Translations under genes and position numbers: made by a program
Shown: positions 20,441-31,287 of the stretch, one piece after another
Numbering within the stretch: the stretch's first letter is position 1
Layout of the letters: each line of letters opens with the position of its first letter
The notes under the pieces: model-generated
Database searches by the model: none
What the model was told of the DNA's origin: nothing
What the model saw: only the letters and a program-made list of their open reading frames with translations
Origin: Amoeboaphelidium occidentale
Lineage: Eukaryota; Aphelidiomycota; Aphelidea
Direction of reading: 5' to 3'
NCBI GenBank assembly: GCA_023515795.1
Contig: JALGPX010000016.1
Span: 65,981-108,840, forward strand
DNA: 42,860 bases

Positions 20441-21091
20441 ATGACTACGACGCAAGTGTTGACGACGCAGAATAGTATTGTATCAACAAGAACGATATAC
20501 CCTACGACAACTTCCTGTGAAAGGGGTAATACGTCGACTAAAACTCCAAACCCGTCACAATATGATAGCGATGTTTCTTACTATCCTGGATCATACACCG
20601 GATATGAAGAGGATCCAACCAGCACATCATCATTCAATGCATCATTTACCGGCGTGTATTACACGGAAGATACGAGAGTTTGGGTTGGAAGACCTCCAGT
20701 CACAATACCCTCAACACCATCACGGACATTGTTGATTGACTTTGCATTCTGGAGCATGTTGTTTATCGTGATGATAGCGAGTGCAACTTACCGAAGATAT
20801 CTAATGCGTCGAAACATGCAATCTCACGTAATTGTACAGCCAATTGGACTCATTGCGATCAGAGCACATGCAGCGCATGCAGCATATCCTGCAACTTATC
20901 AAACTCAGCAACAGCATCAGCATCAGCCACCTTCACAATATCCACCTGCATTGTACGGACATGATGTGCGAGGAAATGTGGTTACTGATTTTGGAGAACG
21001 ACTGCCATCATACGAAGATGCGTTGCCGTCGCCTACTTACAGCGAAGTCACTAGGACAACAAATGATCAGTATCCTTTGACAAACCGGTAA
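20441..21091 (+). CDS. single-pass membrane protein with PY-like motif
   Basis: 216 aa, single exon. Seen: a Thr/Ser/Tyr-rich outer N-terminus with possible N-glycosylation sites but no cleavable signal peptide, one membrane segment (about 97-115) followed by RRYLMRR, then a cytosolic tail with a Gln/His-rich tract and the sequence LPSYEDALPSPTYSE. Family knowledge: (P/L)PxY motifs recruit WW domains of Rsp5/Nedd4 ubiquitin ligases, and short PY-bearing membrane proteins act as ligase adaptors in trafficking. Inference: an adaptor or cargo for Rsp5-type ligase; a cell-wall sensor is the other idea. It follows the myosin stop by 42 bp, with a small imperfect hairpin over the stop codon. Confidence 0.7.
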   Translation: MTTTQVLTTQNSIVSTRTIYPTTTSCERGNTSTKTPNPSQYDSDVSYYPGSYTGYEEDPTSTSSFNASFTGVYYTEDTRVWVGRPPVTIPSTPSRTLLIDFAFWSMLFIVMIASATYRRYLMRRNMQSHVIVQPIGLIAIRAHAAHAAYPATYQTQQQHQHQPPSQYPPALYGHDVRGNVVTDFGERLPSYEDALPSPTYSEVTRTTNDQYPLTNR

Positions 21092-21251
21092 TGTAATTTA
21101 ACTAAGATATTTCATTCAAAGTTGAAGCAAATCGTTAATAAATTTCGCGATGAGTTGAAACAGTGGCGCTGTCGTCATTCCAGAGACCGCCGCTCAAAAA
21201 TTTTGATTCAAAAAACTCGATTCTGTGGTTCCCACCCTTTAGCCTTTAAAG

Positions 21252-24200
21252 ATGCTTTCAAAGAGGGTCTTTACTTACAACAGGACCAAGTCTATGTGGC
21301 AAGGCTTTTTAAGTCGAAGCAACTCAACACATGCACCGAAATCAGCACAGTTTCCTCCATCCGGAAATGCAGTTTATATGGAGCAGATGTACGAGGCATG
21401 GAAGAGAGATCCTAGCTCCGTTCATATATCATGGAAGGCATACTTCGATAATTTGAAAAGTGGGCTACCGTCATCGCAAGCATTCCAAGCTCCTCCTGCG
21501 TTATTGCCCGGGGTTGATCTTGGCGCAGAAGCTGTATCGATTGTAGCTCCGTCTGGAGGTACTTCAGAAATTCTGGACCACTTAAAAGTTCAAATGTTGG
21601 TCAGAGCTTACCAGGTAAGAGGGCATCATATTGCAAATTTGGATCCTTTGGGGATTTTGAATCCTGACTTGACTGATATTCATCCTCCTGAGTTAGAAAT
21701 TGGACATTATGGGTTTACGGAAAAGGATTTAGACAGAGTGTTCTATCTTGGAAGCGCAATGCTGCCTGGTTTCTTGAAGGAAAAGAAGCAAATGACTCTT
21801 AGAGAAATCGTTGCGTCTCTGAGAGATGTGTACTGTGGCACTGTTGGCATTGAATACGCGCACAATCCAGATAGATTACAATGTGACTGGTTAAGATCAA
21901 GATTTGAAGTTCCTGTGAAGTTTGAATTCACCAAAGCTGAGAAGCAGGTCATGCTCGATCGTTTGATTTGGTCCGATTCCTTTGAGAAGTTCGTTGCTAC
22001 CAAGTGGTCTTCTGAGAAAAGATTTGGATTAGAAGGTTGTGAAAGTTTGATTCCTGGCATGAAGGCTTTAATTGATCGTTCTGTCGATTTGGGTGTCAAC
22101 ACAATTGTCATGGGAATGCCTCATCGTGGTCGTTTGAATGTTCTCAGCAATGTTGTACGGAAACCTAATGAAAGCATTTTCTGTGAGTTTAGCGGCACAA
22201 TTGAGCCTTCATTAGAAGGATCCGGTGACGTGAAGTATCATTTGGGAATGAACTACGACAGACCAACTCCATCTGGTAAAATGGTCCACTTGTCCCTTTG
22301 TGCAAATCCTTCCCACTTGGAAGCTGTTGATCCTGTTGTCTTGGGTAAAGTTAAGGCAAATCAGCATTTCGAAAAAGACGATGAAAAGAAAGAGAAGAGT
22401 ATGGCATTGTTGTTGCACGGAGATGCTGCTGTTGCTGGACAGGGTGTGGTTTACGAGACTTTTGGTTTCAGTGAGTTGCCTTCTTACTCTACTGGAGGAA
22501 CTATTCACATCGTTGTCAACAACCAAATTGGTTTCACCACTGATCCTCGCTACTCTCGGTCAACTCCTTACTGTACTGATGTTGCCAAGACTGTTCAAGC
22601 GCCTATTATTCACGTTAATGGAGACGACATTGAATCTGTCGTGTTTAGCTGTATTTTGGCTGCCGAATGGAGACAGAAATTCAAGAAAGATATCGTCATT
22701 GACATCATTTGTTACAGAAAGTATGGTCACAATGAAATTGACCAGCCTGCATTTACGCAACCCAAAATGTACAAGAAGATCAGCGAACAGAAATCAATTC
22801 TTGATAAATATGTTGAAAAACTAATCCAAGATGGAACTTTCACTGTTGAAGAAATTGAAGCCAACAAGAAACGTGTATGGTCTCTGTTAGAAGATGCTTA
22901 CAAGAAGAGCAAGGATTACAAACCATCAAAGAACGATTGGTTGTCATCGAACTGGCCAAGTTTGAAATCTCCTAAAGAAATGACAACTTACATTGCTCCT
23001 GCTCGTCAAACAGGTGCAGCACTTGATGTTCTGAAACATGTCGGAAACGTCACCAGCACATACCCAGCAGATTTTAATATTCATCCAGTCTTGAACAGAA
23101 TTCTGAAAGCCAGAAAGAAGGCGATCGACGAGAATGGATTAATCGACTGGCCCACTGCAGAAGCAATGGCATTTGGTTCGTTGGTGATGGAGGGTACTCA
23201 TGTTCGTTTGAGCGGACAAGATGTTGAGAGAGGAACTTTCAGTCAACGTCATGCAGTTTTACATGATCAAGGAAATGAGAAACAATATGTTCCTTTGAAC
23301 AATCTCTCAGATAAACAGGCTCGTTTTACAGTCTGCAACAGTTCCTTATCAGAATTCGGTGTATTGGGATTTGAATTGGGTTATAGTTTAGCGAATCCTA
23401 ATACTTTAATTATGTGGGAAGCTCAGTTTGGAGATTTCGCAAACAACGCTCAGTGTATCATTGATCAATTTATCGCATCTGGAGAGTCTAAATGGATGCA
23501 GAGAACTGGACTGACCTTGCTTCTGCCGCATGGTTTTGATGGCGCAGGTATGCACTCATCGTTTTCAGAACAACTAATATTTTAGGTCCTGAACATAGTA
23601 GCGCTAGAATGGAACGATTTTTACAACTCTGTGATGACAATCCATTTGTATTCCCTGAAAGCTCACCAGAAAAGAGTCGTCAAATGCAGGACTGCAATAT
23701 GCAAGTTGTTTATTGTTCGACTCCAGCAAATTACTTCCATGTTTTGCGAAGACAAGTTCATCGCGACTTCAGGAAGCCTTTGATTGTCCTGACATCTAAA
23801 TCATTGCTACGTCATCCAATGTGCAAATCCTCATTGAATGATATGGCTGCTGGCACACAATTCCAGCGTTTGATAAATGAAACAGACCCTGAAATCGTTA
23901 ATGGTGGTTCGAAGGTGAAGAAAGTCATATTCTGTTCTGGACAAGTGTATTATGCTCTAGCAAAAACGAGAGAAGCAAACAACATGAAGGATATTGCAAT
24001 CGCTCGTGTTGAGCAAATATCGCCGTTCCCTTACCAAAAAGTATTGGAAACGGCTGATCAATTCCCTGAAGCAGAAATCGTGTGGGCTCAAGAAGAACCA
24101 TTGAACAACGGCGCATGGACATATGTCGAGCCAAGAATAGAGACAGCGCTCACAAAGAGCAAATTCCACGCTGGAAAAAGAATTAAATACGCAGGAAGAG

Positions 24201-24371
24201 ACCCAAGTGGAAGCGTTGCTACAGGGAACAAGAAACAGCACGAAAAGGAAGAATTGAATCTTCTAAGTAAGGCTTTAGTCGGTGAAATAAGGAAACCTAC
24301 CAAAGTAAGTAACGATCTTTTAATATCTTTTAACCTTTTAGTTTGCGAATGGTTTGCCTATTTGGGATTAG
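21252..24371 (+). CDS. KGD1: 2-oxoglutarate dehydrogenase E1 component, mitochondrial
   Basis: Exons 21252-23547, 23586-24304 and 24342-24371 give 1014 aa, the usual length; the introns are 38 and 37 nt. The first join restores [20 protein letters not shown], a signature of the family, and the last exon encodes only nine residues ending in PIWD. Seen: a basic N-terminal presequence, the E1 N-terminal (YMEQMYEAW) domain, thiamine-diphosphate region [24 protein letters not shown] with following metal-binding loop, and the C-terminal transketolase domain. Reaction: oxidative decarboxylation of 2-oxoglutarate with transfer of succinyl to E2 lipoate in the TCA cycle. Nothing is missing from the active site as far as can be read. 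Confidence 0.97.
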
Positions 24372-24666
24372 CAAAAATAAAGGAATTCATAATAGCCATT
24401 TTGTGTGAAACATAAGTCATGGTATTTTGAATAACGAAACTTGGGCAATCTACTCTATTTCACCTTTTAATAACAATTAACGTAGTATGACATTCTCATA
24501 ACCATTTAGCATCAATAACTACCAGAGTGAAACCGAGTCAAGTGATTGACCTCGTCGGTGTGCACTTTAGAACTGACGGCACCGCCCAAAACAAACATCC
24601 ACAATCTTGTTTCATAGAAATCTTTTTAAGCCCTCTGTTTCAGTGCTACTAAACTAAAGATCCCAA
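24372..24666. other. gene-free interval between the OGDH and Reeler-like genes
   Basis: 295 bp holding the OGDH 3' UTR (AATAAA-like sequence at about 24377) and the promoter of the next gene. No gene or notable structure seen. Confidence 0.6.
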
Positions 24667-25432
24667 ATGGCACTGACTCAATTAACAGTTTTAGCTTCGA
24701 TTGCAACCTTGCTCTTCAACTCAGTCTACTCTTACGGCTGTGGTACTCTGGAGTGCAAATTTCCTGATGAAGAAATGGCCTATGGCATGGGCATCGGTCA
24801 AAGATCAAACGGCAGTTGTGAAATTTTCTTGAGAGATGGTAAGAATGCTAATGCGATCACTGGTATCAAGCAAGGCCAGACTTTGTATGTCAATATCAGA
24901 TGCCCTTTCAACTTCAAGGGATACTACATTGTCGGTGTCCATGGAGTTCCTGGTGTTCCTCATAAGAATGTTGCTGGCAAGTTCTGGGACTTGACTGTCT
25001 ATGAAACAATCACTTGTGAAGGCAAAGAGCGTGCTGCCGTTACTCAGAATTGTGAGAGAAACATGAACCCTTACTATTATGAAGTCTTCTGGTGGGAACC
25101 TCCTGCCGATGTTTCCATTGGTGGCGGTCTTACCTTTTACGCCGTTATTGCAAAGGATAGAACAACTGTAAGTTACTGTTTTAATTGTTCACCTCATGTT
25201 TTAGTGGTACGGAAAGTACGACAAGATCTCATCATCATTGCCTTTTGATCCTGCTCCACTGTCATATACAACATACCGACCTCCTACGCCTACCCCAGAT
25301 ACTGGTTACGATGGATACTACTACACTACCATCTACGAGAGCACTGGTGCTTACAATCCTCAATTCTTGTGGGTTGGATCATTAATTGGTGGTGTGATCT
25401 TGGCTGTCATGGCTCTTTTCTACATTGCTTAA
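24667..25432 (+). CDS. secretory-pathway membrane protein with Reeler-like domain
   Basis: Exons 24667-25167 and 25205-25432 (37-nt intron, phase 0) give 242 aa. Seen: a signal peptide (about 1-22), a Cys-containing lumenal domain with the order of motifs of Reeler domains (GIKQGQTLYVNI, then FKGYYIVG, a Cys-rich stretch, then EVFWWEPPADV and LTFYAV.AKD), a Pro/Thr/Tyr-rich stalk, and one C-terminal membrane segment (about 215-238) with almost no tail. Family knowledge: Reeler domains occur in secreted or membrane proteins of animals and some fungi, without one fixed activity. Inference: a type I surface or secretory-pathway protein. A generic secreted beta-sandwich cannot be ruled out. Confidence 0.65.
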
Positions 25433-25523
25433 ATCAAGTACTTCTTTAAGGAATCGGCTATTGTGAATAAAAATCTTGACTCTGACTTTCTGAGAGGAAA
25501 TTGTTTTGCTTTTTGTGCTGTTG

Positions 25524-27112
25524 ATGGACGAAACTGACGACGACGAACAATTTGAGTCTGCTTCTGAGGGTGTAGGTCCAGAGGATGAACCCACGCCTGA
25601 AATTAAGGCTGATATTACTGAGGGGGAACCTGCTAGTACACCTAAAGTTAAAGAACCAGAATCAAAGCCGCCTGCTCCTGCTGCCACTAAAACTTCTGAA
25701 GCGAGCGGATGGTCTGGATGGACTTCATTCCTAACGAGTGCAGTTTCAGCTGTACAAGAAACTTTAAAGGAAGATATCGATACGCTTTATACTTCAGCCG
25801 TGAATACGACCAGCACTCTGTCAAAGACGCTTGTGCCATCGCCAACTGATGATAATCCCACAGTAGCTGAAGGCGAACAGCAACCTGCAGATGATTCTAC
25901 TTCCGCTAAAGCTGAGCAGCATAGCCAAAACGATGATCGCAAGGGATTTGTAAAGACAGACTCTATTCTGCATTCGACTGAGACTATTCTGTCAACTATT
26001 GACAAAACTTTGGATTTCACTTCTGACTTATTGGGCAATGCAGTGCTGGGCGGATATCGTCAAATTGAAAAGGCTAATCTTCCTGAGAAACTTGGGAATA
26101 TCGAAAAATCTTTGAAGGAGACTGTAATGAATGAAAAGGGTTTGACGGAAGTTTTAAAGAGTGGTGTTGGCGCCTTGGAGATGATCGGATCAGTTGTAGG
26201 GACAAAAGCAACCGCTGTTCTCGCAGAAACACGGCTCAGACAAAGGGCAGAAGCTTCAGAATATGATCAAAATTCCGGAGATGGAAAGAAATCTGATGGT
26301 TCTTCTGTAAAGAAAAAGAGGAAGGTAAACTTGGATGATTTGTTCGAAGACAATTGCGGTAATGCTCATTTACAGGTAAATACCTTATGACACTCAATTT
26401 AATTTTTAAGGCTTTGGAAATGCTTGCGACAGAATCTAAAGCGCAAGTCGAAGCTATATCCAAAGACATTTTGGAACTAGTTCACGATGATTTGGCCAAA
26501 GTTGACGAATTGTTGGTTGATTTTGATTACAGCTCAATAATTTCTTCTGTCAAAGAGTCTTTAGTGCTTCAGGATTCAGAGCGTGTTCAGCAATTATCCA
26601 ATGATCTTGGTGTGTCCAATTCTTTGGCTAATCTCAAAGACTTTCTACAAGAAGTGTCCTCTTCGCTTGAGTCAGTTGAAGACGACAAGATTAGAGAAGA
26701 ATGTTTGCGGAAATTAGCGGATATGTGTGAAATTGTGTGTGAACAGACTTTGAGAGTTGCTGAAGTGATACTAATGCTTATTGCTGAAGAGAACTTGAAA
26801 CGAAAGAAAAATCCAAATGTTACTACGGATGGAAAAGAAAAGGCATTAAAGTACGCAACTAATGTGAGTGAACTCAACGGTATTCTTGTTGGGGAGATGA
26901 AATTGATGGTTGAACAGTACAAAAATCTTGCAGAAAAGAAGAAAACAGAAGATAATGCTGCTGAAACCGAAGAAGTGTTGCAAGATTTGAATTCTGAGTT
27001 TACAAAGGGAGTTGGTTTTGTAACAAGCGCTGGAGAGTACCTTGGAACCATACTACGATTGATGGTAGTAAAGTGCACCAATGCTCCTGTCAGTACGCCG
27101 AAAGACTCTTAG
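25524..27112 (+). CDS. FAM114A: FAM114 (NOXP20)-family protein
   Basis: Exons 25524-26375 and 26411-27112 give 517 aa (35-nt intron). The splice junction falls inside the family's conserved box and restores DNCGNAHLQALEMLATES. The frame opens a few codons earlier but its first ATG is 25524. Seen: an acidic Glu/Pro-rich N-terminus, a SGWSGWTSFL block typical of the family, amphipathic helical stretches, and a long helical C-terminal region. Family knowledge: mammalian FAM114A1/A2 are peripheral Golgi-associated proteins linked to RAB2 effectors and receptor traffic. The fungal role is unknown. It converges with the Rab23-like gene with only 6 bp between stop codons. Confidence 0.8.
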
Positions 27113-27118
27113 ATAGAT

Positions 27119-27952
27119 CTATTGAACAATACACTTGTCTTTTTTCCCGCCTGTCCTGCGAATAGTCGGTACAGTGTCGTTGCCGGAATCTTTCTCTTGT
27201 GAAGCCCCCTTTAAGCTCACAACGGAGGCTGTTGGTTCTTTAGTAAATAGTTTTTCTATGTTTGAACTTTGAGTTCTTTTGGTATCACTCTGGCTTTGCT
27301 CTAGTTTTAACCTCTCAAAGTGACTCTTCGCCAAATAAGAAAACACTTCGTCTATATGACTCTGGTCGTTATCTTTCACTGAGATCCTGAAAAGCCGTAA
27401 ATTTAGGGATCGTGCAAGTTGCTCTGCTTCTTTTCTATAGAAATCAGTGGGTGATATTAGAATTACGTTTGAACTTGAACCTCTGACTCAGGGACGTCTA
27501 TCTTGTTCTGCAAAAGTACAGCTGGAAGCGAGCTCAAAGACAGTACTGACTCCAGCTTTGACTTCCATCCCTTGATCATATCAAATGAACCTCTATCGTT
27601 TGCTGAGAATGCTAGAATGACTGCATCAGCGTCTAAAGAATCGTTTAGACACATCAAACCCATAGAAAGATGGCATACCAGTATAATAGTCTCTTGTAAT
27701 CTGATCGAAATCCTCTTGTCCAGCACAGTCCCATACCATTATACGAACTTTTCGCTCTGCTGTTTCATCATGATCATCTTTATCAGACATCTTTACTACT
27801 AACTCTCTTTCCTGATAATCGACGCCGATAGTCTTTTTGTAAGTTGGTACATACTCATTTCGGCAGAATTTCCTTATTAATGAAGATTTTCCAACATTTC
27901 CATTACCGACTACCACGACCTTCAACGCATGATCAAAGTCCTCTTGTTGCAT
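27119..27952 (-). CDS. RAB23: Rab23-like small GTPase with CaaX box
   Basis: Exons 27952-27679, 27632-27467 and 27434-27119 join in frame to 251 aa; the introns are 46 and 32 nt. Seen: P-loop GNGNVGKSS (16-24), effector loop YKKTIGVDYQER, switch II WDCAGQEDFDQITRDYY, guanine-specificity motif QNKID, a SVKD box, and a C-terminal CIVQ. GNGNVGKSS, the YKKTIGVD block, DFDQIT and EVFSYLAKSH fit Rab23 rather than other Rabs, and a CaaX end instead of a CC end is also a Rab23 trait. A charged insert lies between strands 2 and 3. WDCAG has Cys where most Rabs have Thr. Family knowledge: Rab23 acts in traffic and, in animals, cilium-linked Hedgehog signalling. I recall it as missing from most Dikarya; that should be checked. 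Confidence 0.88.
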
Positions 27953-28093
27953 CAAACTTCAAAATAGGACGATATCCGGGTTTCTAGGCCATTCATTCTT
28001 AGAATTTATAAAGATGTGAGGTAATTTAGTGGCATAATGGGACACCTGCGAACATTAAAATAGAATTTATTAAGTTGATATTTTCATATACAT

Positions 28094-29401
28094 TTAGTCC
28101 TGGACAGCAGACTCTGGCGCTACATCCTCGGAAGCATCGGATTCTTCAAATGAGCCCCATGCACCAGACTCTAGAAGAAGAAGCTTTCTTTCAGGAAGAC
28201 TAAAATGAACCAAAGNNNNNNNNNNNNNNNNNNNNNCCTGGACAGCAGACTCTGGCGCTACATCCTCGGAAGCATCAGATTCTTCAAATGAGCCCCATGC
28301 ACCAGACTCTAGAAGAAGAAGCTTTCTTTCAGGAAGACTAAAATGAACCAAAGAAGGATCTTTTAACTTCAACTCGTCTTTTTTGACAAGAACAAACTCA
28401 CCACCGTACTCATTGGTGCCCCAATTACCAGCTATAATTCCACAGCTAAGGAGCTGCCCTTTGTATTCCCAGGATGGCCTGTTGTTGCTTGTGTAATTCT
28501 TCTCCAAAATAACCTGTCTCGTCGTTGGATCATAGCTCCCATTAAAATCAAAGTCTCCCATCACGCCTTGACCGTTACCAAGGATTCTGTTACATCCGTC
28601 CAACTTCAATTCAACATGGATCGCACCGTCCGAGAAAGATCTGTACCATTCAGTGTAATTGTACACACCTATATAAGAACCTTCGATGTTTTCGGCATAA
28701 GACTCGTACTCGAAATAATCATTTGGAAACTGTGTCAATACCGTAAGCGCAGCAAGAGATCTTGGTATTTCAGAAGACACCATTCTCATTTCACCACCAC
28801 AAAGATTAACCCACTTAGTTGTCATCAAGTTGGCGTCAACAGCATGGGATGGTTCGGCTCTCCTGTAATACATGCAGTAGAGTAAAATTACTTCAGCGTA
28901 GTAACTTATATCATCTCTCATGTCATACCGTCCTGAGTGCGTATCAGAGAACAAACTCAAAAACACTTCGGAAATCCGACCGCATTCCCTAAAGAAACTT
29001 TCCATTGTTTTAAGTTGCCATGCGTTCTGACCATCACGTAGAATTTCTTTCAAAGCAAAGGCGATTTCTGAAAGCTTCCCTTCGTCGGGCTTGACGCTGT
29101 GAACATTGATTGTCTTTATGAGGCCTTGGCGTAATCGATACTTCGTGAACCAAACGGTGTCTTCCAAGTCAAAACTCTGAGCAGAAGCTTTTCTTTTGGT
29201 CCTGCGGCTACCAGTAGGCTCTAGTTCAAAGTCGTCAAACTTGGCCAAGAACAATGGCCTCCAGACAGCGTTACATGTGAACAGTTTGTTGAAGGCTTTG
29301 CATGTGAGCATCAGGTTCACCACCGAAACATAGTCATTTATATTCTGTGCAATCTCAACCAGGATCTCTGTGGGTAAATTGCAAATTCCTGTGGCTGTCA
29401 T
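28094..29401 (-). CDS. F-box protein (C-terminus duplicated by assembly gap)
   Basis: ATG at 29399-29401. An F-box (LPTEILVEIAQNI...CKAFNKLF) occupies residues 8-50, followed by a helical region and a C-terminal beta-rich domain with GVMGDFDFNGSYD and WEYKGQLLSCGIIAGNWG, like the ligand-type domains of fungal F-box proteins. The frame crosses 21 Ns and the 38 residues before it are repeated after it. Removing the repeat gives about 389 aa. Family knowledge: F-box proteins recruit substrates to SCF ubiquitin ligases through Skp1. The C-terminal domain suggests a glycan-like or general beta-sandwich binding partner, which is only inference. A truncated copy of the F-box part lies at 32482. Confidence 0.8.
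   Translation of the reverse strand: MTATGICNLPTEILVEIAQNINDYVSVVNLMLTCKAFNKLFTCNAVWRPLFLAKFDDFELEPTGSRRTKRKASAQSFDLEDTVWFTKYRLRQGLIKTINVHSVKPDEGKLSEIAFALKEILRDGQNAWQLKTMESFFRECGRISEVFLSLFSDTHSGRYDMRDDISYYAEVILLYCMYYRRAEPSHAVDANLMTTKWVNLCGGEMRMVSSEIPRSLAALTVLTQFPNDYFEYESYAENIEGSYIGVYNYTEWYRSFSDGAIHVELKLDGCNRILGNGQGVMGDFDFNGSYDPTTRQVILEKNYTSNNRPSWEYKGQLLSCGIIAGNWGTNEYGGEFVLVKKDELKLKDPSLVHFSLPERKLLLLESGAWGSFEESDASEDVAPESAVQXXXXXXXXLVHFSLPERKLLLLESGAWGSFEESDASEDVAPESAVQD
28099..28215. repeat. left side of gap-flanking duplication 1
   Basis: 117 bp repeated at 28237-28353 with one difference noticed; between them are 21 Ns (28216-28236). The left block ends exactly at the Ns and the right block starts exactly after them, as expected for unmerged overlapping contigs. 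Confidence 0.9.
28237..28353. repeat. right side of gap-flanking duplication 1
   Basis: Second copy of 28099-28215. It continues into the F-box gene, so this copy is the one attached to the rest of the gene. Confidence 0.9.
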
Positions 29402-30167
29402 GCTCCTATCAGTCAAAAGAAACTTGTGACGACATCAATCAGAGAGCGTTGTTTCAGCTCAAAGTTTAGACTTTCCTTGAAAATATCATGAGTATCTTGA
29501 TTAATGGACATATCACGCACATAAATAGACTAATTTCTTGGTACAAGCACGACCAGGTGTGACGTAAATGAGAACATCTATCGCGAACACCCTAATTGTT
29601 TCGAGTATATCTTCGCGCAGTTCCAAAGCACTAAAGAAAATGAAGCGACTACTAATATTTCAATGATTTTTGGGTTCACTTAGTGCTCAGCATAGAATTT
29701 CACAGGCCATAACTCTTCGCTTAATTGAAATCACGTCATTTGCTATTCCCATACGTTCCAACAGATAGGAGAGAAACCAAGAAGAGAAAACGCTGAATTT
29801 TTAACAGAGCAGCGTTACTATACCAGATTGAAGTTACTTGTTTTCAACGTCTTCTTCATGTAATTTTTATTTGATGCCTGGAAGCGTACCAAGAGCAGCT
29901 TACTCAAAAACAGCAACAGAAATTCCACTCAATTCCATTACGGCAGATATAAAAGGCTTTGCATCAGGCTCTTAGTGATATTAAAAGTGTCTCAATACGT
30001 CAAGACATTAATAATTCTCAAAGGCAGAAGAAATTCAATAATTGCAGAGCTTATGAGCGCATTCGTTAGTGTTATGATAGAAAGTGTGATATACGCGACA
30101 GTAAGGTGGTAACAATAACATATCAGTGAAACAAATGAGGCAAGCGGCTTTATTTATTTTACCCTGA
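29402..30167. other. gene-free interval
   Basis: 766 bp of A/T-rich DNA with no supportable gene on either strand. It holds the F-box promoter on the right of that gene, the second copy of a 35-bp dispersed repeat (29767), and the 3' flank of the LRR-like gene. Confidence 0.6.
29767..29801 (+). repeat. dispersed short repeat, copy 2
   Basis: Matches 12509-12543 with three mismatches in 35 bp. Flanking similarity is weak and gapped. Confidence 0.5.
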
Positions 30168-30988
30168 TCACATTTTTTTCATCCCATAAAACTCACGGTG
30201 AACACTTTCCGTGATCTTCACTAACTCATCGCTTCCCAACAGCTTCTTCCAAGCATCAGTCACAACAGCAAACGAATCCAGCCAAATAAACTTCTGAGCG
30301 AATTCCCGGTCTTTCAGAGTTAGAGACTGAAAGAAATCAATGCGATCCACGGTGCAAAAGGGGTTGGTTCGAAGCACGAGATACTTGATCTCTGGGATGT
30401 GACAAATTCTTTGAATGGCTTTCGGCACTTCAGTATCGAAAGGCTTTTCAATGCCATGAATGCGATTGTTAGAAATATGCACCTGACATTCTTCTCTTAA
30501 TAACTTGCGCTCATGCAATTCCACTAGAACATCGCGTATAATTAACAAATCAGAGGAGCGGAGATTATTATTAGACAAATCAACCATTCCAAGCGGTTCC
30601 TTCACATATTTTTCACACAAAGCCGGTAATTGCCTAATATTACCACGTCCATGAATGTCATCCTTTTCTTCATTAACCGAGGAAATGAACTTGTTGTTGC
30701 CACTCAAGCTTGCGCTCTGAAAAATCTCTGTCGCATCCGTTTGAGCTTTGTCTTGCTTTTGAATAAATGGTATTAAATGGTTTCTTAGGAACACATTCAT
30801 TAAGAGATGGTGCTTGTAGGGGACATTTTCTGCAAGCAATTCCAAGTCAAAAGTTTCCAAATCAGAAATGCTCAAAGAGCCGAAGTATTCTGTTATTGGG
30901 CATACTTTCTCCTCTCTTCTGTGTCAAGACCTAGCTCGCTAAATAAAACGCAGCTGTCGTTGATGTTTTGCGTTCCAGTTGAGGCCAT
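30168..30988 (-). CDS. unrecognised protein with LRR-like repeats
   Basis: The main frame lacks an ATG. Joining exon 30988-30906 to 30870-30168 (35-nt intron, donor GTATGC, branch-like AATAAC, acceptor TTTGAG, phases match) supplies one and gives 261 aa. Seen: a segment MVDLSNNNLRSSDLLII, then VHISNNRIHGI and KYLVLRTNPF, spaced like irregular leucine-rich repeats of the RNI/NOD type, and a helical C-terminus with two Trp residues. There is no membrane segment. Family not recognised. It may be a small LRR adaptor, perhaps related to the F-box gene nearby, but that is only proximity. The alternative acceptor ACAG at about 30890 also keeps frame with a weak GTCTTG donor. Confidence 0.6.
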
Positions 30989-31006
30989 AAAGTTGGATAA
31001 CCAATT

Positions 31007-31286
31007 CATCGCTTCTTTGGATGGCAAACTTTTACTGTGATTTGCAAACTTTTTGCATAATCGAGCTCGTGCAGTCCGAGTTAGCTGGTCAGCGAGTCCG
31101 AGTTAGCTCCTCACGCGAGAAAACGTAATAAAAACACTCGGAAAAGTCCTCTTACCTTCTTTTATTGCTTCTATCGGACTAACGGTCGATTAAAATTATG
31201 AAATTGCACAATGAACAGCCGTTCAAAGTCACGATACTGATGATACTACAACTCTGAGACGTAACTGGTGACTTGGAACTTCAGAT
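31007..31286. repeat. left side of gap-flanking duplication 2
   Basis: 280 bp repeated at 31288-31567 with about a dozen differences; a single N at 31287 separates them. A 14-nt direct repeat (AGTCCGAGTTAGCT at 31073 and 31095) lies inside. No coding frame supported. Confidence 0.9.
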
Positions 31287-31287
31287 N

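Noticed and set aside
22212-22824. Overlapping ORFs on both strands within the 2-oxoglutarate dehydrogenase gene
   Set aside because: Shadow frames of a highly conserved enzyme gene.
23548-23585. Programmed frameshift between the two parts of 2-oxoglutarate dehydrogenase
   Set aside because: A standard 38-nt intron with GTATGC donor explains it and restores a conserved block.
28094-28356. Duplicated C-terminus of the F-box protein as a real internal repeat
   Set aside because: The two blocks meet at an N gap and are nearly identical at the nucleotide level, which fits contig overlap.
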